Notes: generated by a model from the sequence alone, not told the origin. A stretch of 64,000 bases of DNA from Chryseobacterium camelliae (GCF_002770595.1 NZ_CP022986.1:3720001-3784000); one strand, 5' to 3'. Counted from the stretch's first letter, positions 51,158 through 59,216 are shown. Program-made: numbers and translations.

Positions 51158-53041
51158 TTATTTTGAATGTTGATAGACGACATTTCCGCCCAGCCAGGTT
51201 TCTTCTACCTTAATATTCCGCATGTTCATGCTGATTTTGTCCTGGGGCATGCTTAAGGGATCTTCTGCAAGGATAATGAAATCTGCAAAATGACCTTTGG
51301 GTAAGGAGCCTGCCCATTTTTCGGCATAACATTGCCATGCTGCATCATACGTGGCTGCGCGCAACGCTTCTTCAGCCGTCAGGCATTCATCCTTATTCAG
51401 GACAGGGGAAAGATCGTAATCCGGTGGAAGCGCTTCCATCACACGGGTAATGGATTGTTCCATCATTCTTAAGGGTCCGATGGGGGTTACGGTATGGTCG
51501 CTGTGCAGGGAGATCCTTAATTTCTTATCCAGGGCAGATTTACAGAGGTCCAGCATATTTACCTTATCGTTGCCATCCAATTGCTGGCCTTTGAAGATCA
51601 TATTCTTAAAGACGAATCCCCAATAGCCGACATGGCCGATTAAAAAACTGGGCGAAATGCCTAATTCCGCCATTTCATCAAGCTGTCGGTGTTCGCTGAA
51701 TAAAGAGCAATGCTCGATGCGGTTGCGGAGCGGAGTTCCTGCATATAATTTAAGGGCCTCACGATAGGCATCTATGGTAAGGGTGACTGCCTTGTCGCCG
51801 TTGGCATGGATCATCAGTGGCCAGCCTTTATCGATCATAATCGATTTAATCAATGCCGGATAGGTTTCCTGCGGCTTGAAATCAAAGATACCGGCCTTAT
51901 TGGTTTCCGGAGGACAGGCATAATCCTCCGACTGGTATCCGGTAAGTCCCTGATTTGATCCGTCTGCGACTACTTTTACATGCCCGAAATAAAGGTCACT
52001 GTATTGTTCCGGAGCCTGATATGGTGGTAGGGCCGGGAGCGCTGCTGCACTTTCGCAATATCTGGCACCGCCTAATCTTACCCGCAATCTTTTTGAATCT
52101 ATGTAAGGGTTGAGGTAACTCAGATATTCATCATTCAGTATGGCATCATACATCGATGTTACGCCCCTTGAATTCGCCTCGGCAAAAAAAGCATCCAGGT
52201 TATCGTTCATATGGGTGTGCGCCAATGCGAGAATCTGTGCTTTAAATGTGCCGAAGGCATATAAAAGGCCCTTCTCTTCCTGTAACAGGCCACGGCCTTT
52301 TTTCTGGAATTCCTCCTCGGTAGGATATCCATCCTTTTTCAGGCCGGCTTCGTTTTTAGCATAGACCTTAGAGATTGCAGGGCTGTTGATATAAACCGTA
52401 TGTCCGGAGGCGCTAATGACCATAATGGGTATGGTTTCACTTACATCGTTTAAAAACGTATAATCAATGTCTTTAAAGTGATCCGGAGAGTAGGGAGCCA
52501 GCAAAGCGGGATCGAGTCCATTGGCGAATAAGACGGAGTCTTCGGATTCCTGTGGCAGATTGGCCTTCAGGGTTTCCTTTACCCAGTTTTTGTCATAACC
52601 CTGCCGGATGTTCTGGCCGTCAAACGGGCCAACATCTGCAAAAGAAGCCATCAGTCCGGAAAAGACCACGTGTATATGAGGCTCGAAAAGGCCAGGCAAT
52701 AAGGTCTGGTTAGGTTCGAGGTTCCTGACCGTATAGTTACCTTTAAAATTAACATCCATTTCCTGTATCACAGAGGAAAGACTGCCGTTGGAAACTACCC
52801 GGCCTTCCGCGAACCCGATAGCTTCTACGATGTCGGCCTTACCGTCTGTCATAGGCCTGATAATACCCCCTGTAAATACGATCGGTGCAGGCTGTACAAC
52901 TTCAGGTTTCTTCTCAGGCAGGTTGGCCGTCAGTAACGCCAGGTTCTCCGGCCCGAAAAGATCTTCTTTTAATAAGGTGACAACGGGATTGGTACATGCG
53001 CAAAAACACATGTGATCGTGATGGTGATCGTGGTTTTTCAT
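51158..53041 (-). CDS. Amidohydrolase (YtcJ-like) with His/Cys-rich N-terminus
   Basis: A 627-residue metal-dependent hydrolase of the amidohydrolase superfamily (YtcJ-like). The metal HxH is in LFEPHIHVVFSG (about residues 120-125), later His are MIHANGDKA and RIEHCSLF, and the Asp region is LHSDHTVTPIGP. Most YtcJ-like proteins act on N-acyl or formylated substrates, but the substrate is unknown. The N-terminal tail is unusual: MKNHDHHHDHMCFCACTNP, a His/Cys-rich string before the folded part that could bind metal. The gene is upstream of the lipase and likely heads an operon with it. Confidence 0.85.
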   Translation of the reverse strand: MKNHDHHHDHMCFCACTNPVVTLLKEDLFGPENLALLTANLPEKKPEVVQPAPIVFTGGIIRPMTDGKADIVEAIGFAEGRVVSNGSLSSVIQEMDVNFKGNYTVRNLEPNQTLLPGLFEPHIHVVFSGLMASFADVGPFDGQNIRQGYDKNWVKETLKANLPQESEDSVLFANGLDPALLAPYSPDHFKDIDYTFLNDVSETIPIMVISASGHTVYINSPAISKVYAKNEAGLKKDGYPTEEEFQKKGRGLLQEEKGLLYAFGTFKAQILALAHTHMNDNLDAFFAEANSRGVTSMYDAILNDEYLSYLNPYIDSKRLRVRLGGARYCESAAALPALPPYQAPEQYSDLYFGHVKVVADGSNQGLTGYQSEDYACPPETNKAGIFDFKPQETYPALIKSIMIDKGWPLMIHANGDKAVTLTIDAYREALKLYAGTPLRNRIEHCSLFSEHRQLDEMAELGISPSFLIGHVGYWGFVFKNMIFKGQQLDGNDKVNMLDLCKSALDKKLRISLHSDHTVTPIGPLRMMEQSITRVMEALPPDYDLSPVLNKDECLTAEEALRAATYDAAWQCYAEKWAGSLPKGHFADFIILAEDPLSMPQDKISMNMRNIKVEETWLGGNVVYQHSK

Positions 53042-53575
53042 TTTTAAAAAGTTTTATGGTTGGTAGTTTTAATGTCTAAATGGTCTGTTTTAAAGGTTAT
53101 TTAATGTAAAAAATATCATATTAAATAAGATCGTATTAATTTTTTTAACAAAAATAGGCGTTGCCAAACAATCTTCATTCAGTATTTTCCCTGAAATTGT
53201 ATTGAGGATGTATTGGCTGTTGTTCATGAAGATTTTTGTATTGTGTAGCTTATTCGTCTGTGAAAAAGATAGAATATGGCAGAAAAGATGCACGAGTGTG
53301 ACGCTGGCGCAAACGGGGCGGGTTTGATGAGGGGTAGCACTTTTCCATTCGGACCTTATTTAATGTATAAAAGAGACATTTATTTTCGCTCATAAAAAAC
53401 TTTTTAATAAAAATTTTACAAAAGAACACTGAAATAGATGGAATGATAAAAGAAAATATGGCATTTTGGGATAAAAATGAAGAATTAGGATATCCTCATC
53501 AGGATTAATATTAAGTGAAAACCTGAAATTAAGTGACGTATTTGTCAAAAATATCAATGATTAAGTAGATTTATA
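53042..53575. other. Intergenic gap, 534 bases
   Basis: AT-rich sequence upstream of the amidohydrolase. One minus-strand open frame (53090-53293) has no family look and starts close to the amidohydrolase; I did not accept it. I see no clear hairpin or repeat. Confidence 0.4.
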
Positions 53576-53806
53576 TTAAGAGTTAGTTTTTAGTAGGTCA
53601 TCAACATTTATATCTAACGCAATACAAATTTTCAACAAAGTAGAAAACAAAAAATCTTCTTTACCATTTTCGATGTCACTAATTTTTGATCGATCAATTT
53701 TACCAGCTAAATCTGCCAATTGCTGCTGGGACATGTTTTTTTCTTTTCGCTGATCTCTCAAGTTTTTACCTGCTGTTTTATAGATCGATACAAATTTTTC
53801 ATCCAT
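53576..53806 (-). CDS. XRE family helix-turn-helix protein
   Basis: A 76-residue protein consisting of one XRE/Cro-type DNA-binding domain: GKNLRDQRKEKNMSQQQLAD, LAGKIDRSKISDIENGKEDF, LLKICIALDINVDDLLK. It starts at the ATG complement at 53804-53806. Such single-domain repressors usually control their own divergent promoter: here a TGTGGT/ACCACA palindrome (53822-53839) and a rightward TATATTTG promoter (53855-53862) lie just upstream. A related arrangement stands 220 bases away (54028-54279). No toxin or partner gene is adjacent. Confidence 0.85.
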   Translation of the reverse strand: MDEKFVSIYKTAGKNLRDQRKEKNMSQQQLADLAGKIDRSKISDIENGKEDFLFSTLLKICIALDINVDDLLKTNS

Positions 53807-53821
53807 ATTAAAAAAAAATAT

Positions 53822-53862
53822 TGTGGTTTTATTACCACATTTAAAAACTATTATTATATTTG
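53822..53862 (+). promoter_or_regulatory. XRE operator and divergent promoter
   Basis: Palindrome TGTGGT (53822-53827) TTTATT ACCACA (53834-53839) followed by the rightward -7 box TATATTTG (53855-53862). What the rightward promoter transcribes has no credible long gene. Confidence 0.5.
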
Positions 53863-53879
53863 TTCAAGCGATTATAAAA

Positions 53880-53960
53880 ACAGATGGTTAATGTGTAACC
53901 ATTCAAAGATGTATCTCGTTCCGCAAAGTCCTATTTAGCAGACGAGAGAATTGTGAAATC
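53880..53960 (+). ncRNA. Candidate small transcript with a CTCGTTC hairpin (copy a)
   Basis: Downstream of TATATTTG (53855-53862) there is a 6-bp stem TCTCGT (53914-53919) / ACGAGA (53942-53947) with a 22-base loop. Only very short frames (15 codons) lie in it. The start, CAAGCGA then GATGTnnCTCGTTC, is shared with copy b. Expression is an inference. Confidence 0.35.
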
Positions 53961-54027
53961 AAAAGTTCCTTACTTTTGCCTGATCCTTATGCTAACATAC
54001 GTCATCAAACTTTTGATCTTTGAAGAC

Positions 54028-54279
54028 TTATTTCTTCTCCTTCTTTGATATTTGTTCGTAAGTCAAAGATTTTTCGCTTTCCCATTTTGTACTTTCAATA
54101 AGATCATGAATATTGATGCGAAGTAATTTTGCAATAATATAAAATTCTTCTAAGGATGGCTGTCTTTTATTGTTTCTCCACAAGGATATAGTGGACTCTG
54201 ATTTATTTAAAACAGCGGCTAATGTCCTGTTTTTTACACCCCTCTCGTCGAAAACTTCTTTTAGTCTGTTTAATTTCAT
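54028..54279 (-). CDS. XRE family helix-turn-helix protein
   Basis: An 83-residue single-domain regulator: MKLNRLKEVFDERGVKNRTL, AAVLNKSESTISLWRNNKRQ, PSLEEFYIIAKLLRINIHDL, then a charged tail. The recognition helix ESTISLWRNNKRQPS is typical of this XRE group. A CGTTTAACG-centred imperfect palindrome (about 54295-54321) lies between it and a rightward promoter (TTG 54301-54303, TATATTTG 54323-54330), so it probably represses that promoter. The neighbouring XRE gene at 53576 has the same layout, which suggests a duplicated regulatory module. Confidence 0.82.
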   Translation of the reverse strand: MKLNRLKEVFDERGVKNRTLAAVLNKSESTISLWRNNKRQPSLEEFYIIAKLLRINIHDLIESTKWESEKSLTYEQISKKEKK

Positions 54280-54294
54280 AAAATTTAATCGAAA

Positions 54295-54330
54295 AAAGTT
54301 TTGCGTTTAACGTAAAACTTTATATATTTG
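54295..54330 (+). promoter_or_regulatory. Second XRE operator and divergent promoter
   Basis: An imperfect palindrome centred on CGTTTAACG (54304-54312), flanked by AAGTT- and AAAACTT-like arms, inside a good promoter: TTG 54301-54303, 19-base spacer, TATATTTG 54323-54330, reading rightward. It is placed for repression by the XRE protein encoded at 54028-54279. Confidence 0.55.
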
Positions 54331-54339
54331 TAATTATTA

Positions 54340-54430
54340 ACAAGCGAAAATTCAACAGTTTAAAAACTGTATGAATAACGATGTCACTCGTTCTAAATCC
54401 GCCAGATTGCCACGAGTTGACGAGTGTTCG
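54340..54430 (+). ncRNA. Candidate small transcript with a CTCGTTC hairpin (copy b)
   Basis: Stem CACTCGT (54385-54391) can pair with ACGAGTG (54420-54426) or, six bases long, with ACGAGT (54412-54417), so two forms are possible. A 7-bp hairpin ACAGTTT/AAACTGT (54355-54370) precedes it. A 40-codon frame starting ATG 54371 (MNNDVTRSKSARLPRV...) runs through and could be a leader peptide. No expression evidence exists. Confidence 0.35.
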
Positions 54431-54448
54431 CCTGATACTGGTATTTTG

Positions 54449-54558
54449 TATATTTGCAATATTCCAGTAGGGCGTACCTCGTTCATACTTTGAGGCAGCC
54501 TTTTTAAAAGGACGGTTTCTGGCGGAACCATGATCAGAGTTGCGAGGTCGTCCTACTG
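54449..54558 (+). ncRNA. Candidate structured small RNA or miniature element (copy c)
   Basis: A -7 box TATATTTG (54449-54456) stands nine bases before a 16-bp stem: 54465-54481 pairs with 54543-54558 with one bulged T (54475) and one G-T pair. Inside, CTTTGA (54488-54493) pairs with TCAGAG (54534-54539), and GGTTTC/GGAACC (54514-54519 / 54524-54529) forms a 6-bp hairpin with a TGGC loop. The ends CAGTAGG/CCTACTG are perfect inverted repeats, so a small transposable-like element is an alternative reading. I cannot match it to 6S, SRP, tmRNA or RNase P RNA. Confidence 0.5.
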
Positions 54559-55300
54559 CGTTTTAGGATTTCTCCACAAAAGCATCGTTCCATAAAAAAC
54601 ATATTCAGATGAGAACGACATTTTCAACCCAGCTGCTGATCGGCCCACCGGAATAACCGGAGCCTTGCAGCATAACAGCCTATAGCTCCGTACCCCAACT
54701 GCCTGCCGATGCAGGAAGCCGGGATACAATCCCACTTAAAACCACCGCCACCCGAAATTCCTTTCAGCTGAAAGGAAAGCCGGGCTACGCTTCAACTCAA
54801 CCCTTAAAAGTACTGGCTTTCTTTCAATATTCCAAATTATTTTTCAGCACAAAAGGAATGTACAAGTGGATGGTTTGTGTAGCGCAGAAGGTTAAGGAGC
54901 TGTTCAGCATTCAGTGAGTGGTGTTTTTAGAGTGTACCGGCCATTGCAGCCGCGTATATTTTGCTTTCCGATGCCCGGCGGATTCCCTGCTTTGATCCTC
55001 AGGTTACCCTTGTTCTTTTTTCCAATGGGCATCAGGAAAGCTTTTACATTCTGTTTAAAAAATCAGGCCACATCACCTTTAAAAATAAAAAGGCCCTCCC
55101 TGCAAACAGTTGACCCTGCGCAGAAAGAGCCGCGTGTTTAATCGCATAAACATTTCAGAAGTATGAAAAAAAACTTTTGCAGGCACTGCCTTGTCCCGAA
55201 AACATCGGTTTCAATTCTGCCCAATCCGGGATTCCGGTTAAACACTTGCATCATACGCTGATCACTTGAATCCGTTAAACCCAACTTAATCTACTTAATT
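54559..55300. other. Non-coding region between XRE modules and hypothetical gene
   Basis: About 740 bases. The stretch 54600-54790 contains GCCGGGATACAATCCC and CTGAAAGGAAAGCCGGGCTA, which look like the common flavobacterial gene-end sequence that yields spurious frames on the minus strand. Frames at 54553-54735 and 54914-55141 look random. No tRNA or other RNA is recognisable. Confidence 0.4.
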
Positions 55301-55849
55301 ATGAAAAAGGACGCAATAGATACTCATCAAAGTTTCAGGAAAGTCGGTCAGAAACATTCCGGGCTGAGGCTTGTGAAGAAATTTTTCCGGGACCATGACC
55401 TGGTGTCAGCCAAAAATACCCTGTCACAAATTACTTCCAGCGCTGTGGATCGCCATACCCGGATCCGCCCGGAACCTTCCGCCGTGTTGGATTTCTACCT
55501 GTCGGTCAAATCGTTTATCCGCGGGTGTTATTTGCTACAATTCAGGCATAAGAAATGGCTGCTGAGCGAACCGCAGGAAGCTGTTTCCCGTTTGATGCTG
55601 GGCTCGCTTTCTGAGCAGGAGTATGCGTATCCTTTCCGGGTGTTCAAAAATGCCTTCCGGGAGTATGACATCACCGATTTCGACCGTTTCATCGCCGAAG
55701 CGTCGTACTTTTCGCTCGGCGTGTATGACGGGCAGCCAGGCGGAAATGTGGTGGCGCCTTTTATACATTTGAACAAAATGCTGGATGCGTCGTGGGTGGT
55801 GTTGGAGCGGGTTGAGGGGTTTGAGGGTAGGAGAGTTTCAGGGTTGTAG
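55301..55849 (+). CDS. Hypothetical protein whose end runs into a repeat tract
   Basis: A 182-residue soluble protein beginning MKKDAIDTHQSFRKVGQKHS and rich in basic and aromatic residues; most of it (to about residue 165) looks like a real, mixed alpha/beta protein (YLSVKSFIRGCYLLQFRHKK, YAYPFRVFKNAFREYDITDF, ASYFSLGVYDGQPGGNVVAP). I recognise no family. The last 16 residues (VLERVEGFEGRRVSGL) are read from the purine-rich GAGGGTTTGAGGGT tract that begins at about 55801. The original C-terminus was probably replaced or extended when the tract arose. Confidence 0.6.
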   Translation: MKKDAIDTHQSFRKVGQKHSGLRLVKKFFRDHDLVSAKNTLSQITSSAVDRHTRIRPEPSAVLDFYLSVKSFIRGCYLLQFRHKKWLLSEPQEAVSRLMLGSLSEQEYAYPFRVFKNAFREYDITDFDRFIAEASYFSLGVYDGQPGGNVVAPFIHLNKMLDASWVVLERVEGFEGRRVSGL

Positions 55850-55893
55850 CGTCATTGTAGTGTAAGGGAGTCGGAGAGTTTCAGGGTTGAGTG
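55801..55893. repeat. Purine-rich GAGAGT tract
   Basis: G-rich stretch with GAGGGGTTTGAGGGTAGGAGAG and GGGAGTCGGAGAGTTTCAGGG. It encodes the last residues of the upstream gene and is followed directly by the 146-bp repeat array. It resembles the tracts at 41327 and 45900. Confidence 0.65.
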
Positions 55894-56850
55894 AGGATTA
55901 ACCACAATAGTTACAAAAGTTTTTTTGACACATAAGAATCAGAAAAATAAAAGCTTTGAAAATATTAAGAGCACATAAGTTTTTAAAAATCTACGATTTT
56001 TAAAGTGTGTGAAAAAATCTACGTGATCTGCTTCTCAACGAGAGCATAAAACCACAACAGTCACAAAGTTTTTTGACACATTAGAATCAGGAAGAAAACA
56101 GCTTTGAAAATATTAAGAGCACATAAGTTTTTAAAAATCTACGATTTTTAAACGCGTGAAAAAATCTGCGTTATTTGTTGATCTACGGGAGTTTAAACCA
56201 CAACAGTCACAAAAGCTTTTGACACTTAAGAATTTTTAAGATTAAGAGCTTTGAAAATATTAAGAACACATAAGTTTTAAAAATCTACGATTTTTAAACG
56301 CGTGAAAAAATCTGCGTTATTTGTTGATCTGCGGGAGATTAAACCACAACAGTCACAAAAGCTTTTGACACTTAAGAATTTTTAAGATTAAGAGCTTTGA
56401 AAAGAGAAGAACACCTAAGTTTTAAAAACCTACGGTTTTTATGTGCGTATAAAATATGTTCTGTTTGCCGGAAATAGCGGTTGGGAAAAGTCTACTCCTC
56501 CGGAGGGGTGGCGAAAATTCAGAAAATTTTTTGACGGGGTGGTTTAATGATCCTGAATTAGAACATGCTGCAAAGTTTTTGACACATAAGAATCATGAAG
56601 ATAAAAGCTTTGAAAACAGGAGAACACATCAGTTTTTTAAACCTACGATTTTTTAAAGTACATGAAAAAATCTGCGTGATCTGCTTATCAACGAGAGGAT
56701 AAAACTACAACAGTCACAAAAGCTTTTTTAACACATAAGAATCAGGAAGATAAAAGCTTTGAAAATATTAAGAACACAGAAGTTTTAAAAATCTGCGGTT
56801 TTTAGGTGCGTGAAAAATACATCTGTGTAATCTAAGCGGTCTGTAGGAAA
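55894..56850. repeat. Array of six ~146-bp intergenic repeats
   Basis: CTACG/CTGCG landmarks at 55991, 56139, 56285, 56430, 56643 and 56793 give spacings of 148, 146, 145, 213 and 150. The 213 step is caused by an unrelated insert at about 56450-56575. Shared boxes per unit: CCACAACAGTCACAAAAG, TTTTTTGACACATAAGAAT, AGCTTTGAAAATATTAAGAA, ACACATAAGTTTTTAAAAAT, CTACGATTTTTAAACGCGTG and AAAAAATCTGCGTxATxTG. Units are head to tail and non-coding. Confidence 0.9.
56470..56565. repeat. Second intergenic repeat type (ACGGGGTGG element)
   Basis: TCCTCCGGAGGGGTGGCGAAA then TTTTTTGACGGGGTGGTTTA and ATGATCCTGAATTAG. A degraded copy of the second half is at about 58095-58125 (TTTTTGACGGAGCGATTTA, TTATGATCAG). 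It interrupts the 146-bp array. The start overlaps a small frame that I do not accept. Confidence 0.55.
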
Positions 56851-56943
56851 AAGGTTCGACGTTCACTGAGGATGAAGCAAATTTTAACAGGAAAATGCCG
56901 TGTTTAAACCGATAAAAAAGGTAATATTGTATAAAAACACCGT

Positions 56944-57693
56944 ATGAAAATATTTGATTCACATTTCCATATTATCAATCCCGACTATCCACTGGTAGAA
57001 AACAATGGCTATTTACCGCCGGCTTTTAAGGTAGAGGATTACCAGGCATCTATAAAAGAACACCAGGTCATGGGTGGAGCCGTAGTGTCCGGGTCTTTCC
57101 AGGCATTTGATCAGCACTACCTCATCGATGCCCTGAAACGCTTAGGCGGGAATTTTTTCGGTGTCGCCAATATACCGGTGAACATCAGTGATGAGGAATT
57201 GGAAACCCTGGATAAAACTGGTGTTGTAGCCGTACGCTTCAACATTAAACGAGGCGGTTCTGAAAAACCGGAACATATTGGACGCCTATCCAACTACCTC
57301 TATGAAAAACTGAACTGGCACACAGAATTGTATGTCGACAGCAAAGACCTTAAAGACCTGAAAACAGTACTGGCCAGCATCCCGAAATTTTCCATTGACC
57401 ATTTAGGCCTTTCCAACGAAGGATTAGATGATCTGTATTACTGGGTTGAAAAAGGGGTCAAAATTAAAGCGACAGGATTCGGGAGGATCGATTTTGATCC
57501 GGTACCGGTCATGAAACAGATCTACAGCATCAATCCGGATGCGCTGATGTTCGGGACTGACCTGCCTTCCACCCGTGCAAAAGTACCCTTCACGGAAAAA
57601 GATATTCAGGTGATCAGGGATCATTTTTCCCGCGAAGAACAGGAAAAAATATGCTTCACCAATGCCGCTGAATGGTACGGAATGAAAATATAG
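56944..57693 (+). CDS. Amidohydrolase-type TIM-barrel hydrolase
   Basis: A 249-residue metal-dependent hydrolase of the small amidohydrolase (amidohydro_2) group. The metal-binding HxH is in KIFDSHFHIINPDYPLVENN at the start; later blocks are VVAVRFNIKRGG, KFSIDHLGLSNEG (His) and LMFGTDLPSTRAKVPF with the final Asp. The family acts on lactones, pyrone or decarboxylation substrates. The substrate is unknown. It sits alone with direct 146-bp repeat arrays on both sides, in the same orientation, so it could be lost or gained by recombination between them. Confidence 0.85.
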   Translation: MKIFDSHFHIINPDYPLVENNGYLPPAFKVEDYQASIKEHQVMGGAVVSGSFQAFDQHYLIDALKRLGGNFFGVANIPVNISDEELETLDKTGVVAVRFNIKRGGSEKPEHIGRLSNYLYEKLNWHTELYVDSKDLKDLKTVLASIPKFSIDHLGLSNEGLDDLYYWVEKGVKIKATGFGRIDFDPVPVMKQIYSINPDALMFGTDLPSTRAKVPFTEKDIQVIRDHFSREEQEKICFTNAAEWYGMKI

Positions 57694-57744
57694 CCTTGTT
57701 GTACATATAAAAATCCTAAAAGTCCTGTTTTAAAAACAGGATGG

Positions 57745-58080
57745 ACTCGTTTATTTTAAAAATCTGCGGCTGTTAAATGCATGAAAAAATCTGCTGATCT
57801 GCAGGAGAATAAAAACCACAACAGTGACAAAAGTTTTTTTTAACACATAAGAATCATGAAGAAAACAGCTTTGAAAACAGTAAGAACACATAAGTTTTTA
57901 AAAATCTATGATTTTTAAACGCATGAACAAAAAACTGCGTAAACTGCTGATTTGCGCGAGAATAAATACCACAACAGTCACAAAAGTTTTTAGCACATAA
58001 GAATCATAAAGAAAAACAGCTTTGAAAACATAAGAACATAGAAGCTTTAAAAACCTGCGTTTTTTATGGTGGATGAATTG
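57745..58080. repeat. Three further ~146-bp repeats
   Basis: One partial unit (CTGCG at 57764), then two full ones (CTATG 57906, CTGCG 58055), spacings 142 and 149. The boxes are as in the array at 55894. Confidence 0.8.
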
Positions 58081-58408
58081 AACGGTTTACTTATTAATTT
58101 TTGACGGAGCGATTTATTATGATCAGTAAAGAATGATAACCGTCCAAATAGGTACTGCTATTTTGAATATTCTGAAAGATTAAGTATCTTAATCTCTGAA
58201 ATGACCAACCCCTCATCAATAGAGTGATTTGATGATGAGTCCTTTGCCGGTCCTGTATCTTGATGAATTCATTCAAATACATGTCCAGTAACAGGAGGAG
58301 TTTAAAAGGAGAATTAAGGTCAGGAATCCGGTAAGAGTAGAGCTGGTTTCTAATCCTGATGATCACCAGGTAGAAAACAGACAACACTAAATAGTAAATA
58401 AGGAACAG
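58081..58408. other. Intergenic gap with degraded second-type repeat
   Basis: About 330 bases: the degraded ACGGGGTGG-type repeat (about 58095-58125), then AT-rich sequence up to the SUKH gene. One minus-strand frame (58094-58387) looks random. Confidence 0.4.
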
Positions 58409-59110
58409 ATGACATTAAATGAAATTGAAAAGGAACATGGATTCACCTATTCTGAGCTGTACAAGCGATTGGAACAGGACGGAATGCTTGATGTAGGAGA
58501 ATACGGCCCCGAATGGTACAGCACCGTTTATCCGAAGCTAAAAGAAAATCCCACGCTCTTATTGCACACCTATGATTTTGAATTGCTCAGTACAGATGCC
58601 GTGAATGAAGCCATCACAGAACTTGCCGATCCTGAAGACTACAGGCAGATCAAGCCGGAATTCAGATTTATACCCTTTGGCCAGAGCGGCGCAGGCGACC
58701 ATTACTGTTTTTTTCTGAACGAACAGGACGGCGATGATATTCCTGTCGTATTGGTATGGCATGACAGCATCGAAGTCCATTATCTTGCCAGGAACCTTCA
58801 GGACTATATTTTCAGGACCCTGCTGACCGATATGTCTGAACAGGATATTTATAATGAGGTCAGCGATGAAGAATTCAGGAGCAATCTGAGCCATGTCCTG
58901 AAAACGCATACGAAATACCTGACCGAAACCCAGGCCGGTATTTTACAGGATGTATTTTCAAGAGAGATCATGGACTATGAAGTTGAAATGCCGGGAGGAC
59001 GGAAAGAAAAGCAAAGAGGGCTGTTAACCGATACGGAATTGCATACAATACTGGCAGAAACGATTCCGTTTGAAAAAATGAATGTAACATTTGAATATGC
59101 TGATGAATAA
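58409..59110 (+). CDS. SUKH (SMI1/KNR4) family protein
   Basis: A 233-residue cytoplasmic protein. The SUKH-type core is FRFIPFGQSGAGDHYCFFLN (about residues 86-105) followed by DIPVVLVWHDSIEVHYLARN and LQDYIFRTLLTD, the pattern of SMI1/KNR4 proteins. SUKH proteins are widespread immunity proteins against contact-dependent or polymorphic toxins, and some have general regulatory roles. No polymorphic toxin gene is visible nearby; the only possible partner is the bacteriocin-like peptide gene downstream on the opposite strand (59406-59531). The C-terminal half (about 140-233) is an additional helical domain. Confidence 0.75.
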   Translation: MTLNEIEKEHGFTYSELYKRLEQDGMLDVGEYGPEWYSTVYPKLKENPTLLLHTYDFELLSTDAVNEAITELADPEDYRQIKPEFRFIPFGQSGAGDHYCFFLNEQDGDDIPVVLVWHDSIEVHYLARNLQDYIFRTLLTDMSEQDIYNEVSDEEFRSNLSHVLKTHTKYLTETQAGILQDVFSREIMDYEVEMPGGRKEKQRGLLTDTELHTILAETIPFEKMNVTFEYADE

Positions 59111-59183
59111 AAAGACCGCAAGGAAGAACTTACAGAGGCTGTAATATAGTGGCAGCCGGTGAGTGTACCATATAATCATTGAT

Positions 59184-59216
59184 AAAAGCATTGGGATTGA
59201 TCTCAATGCTTTTTGA
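59184..59216 (+). terminator. Terminator after the SUKH gene
   Basis: Ten-bp stem AAAAGCATTG (59184-59193) with CAATGCTTTT (59204-59213), followed by TT. Confidence 0.8.

Noticed and set aside
53090..53293. A 67-codon frame upstream of the amidohydrolase
   Set aside because: No leader, membrane or family pattern; AT-rich by chance.
54465..54558. Integron attC site or SRP/6S RNA
   Set aside because: The GTTRRRY/RYYYAAC core of attC, the GGAA tetraloop motif of SRP RNA and the long open bubble of 6S RNA are not visible.
54553..55141. Frames at 54553-54735 and 54914-55141
   Set aside because: They resemble products of repetitive gene-end sequence of flavobacteria rather than proteins.
56456..56656. 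A 66-codon frame in the repeat array
   Set aside because: It is composed of the second intergenic repeat and a 146-bp unit.
35101..58080. CRISPR array
   Set aside because: The ~146-bp units are similar along their whole length with no short-repeat/unique-spacer pattern and no cas gene.
58094..58387. A 97-codon minus-strand frame before the SUKH gene
   Set aside because: No family likeness; starts in a degraded repeat.
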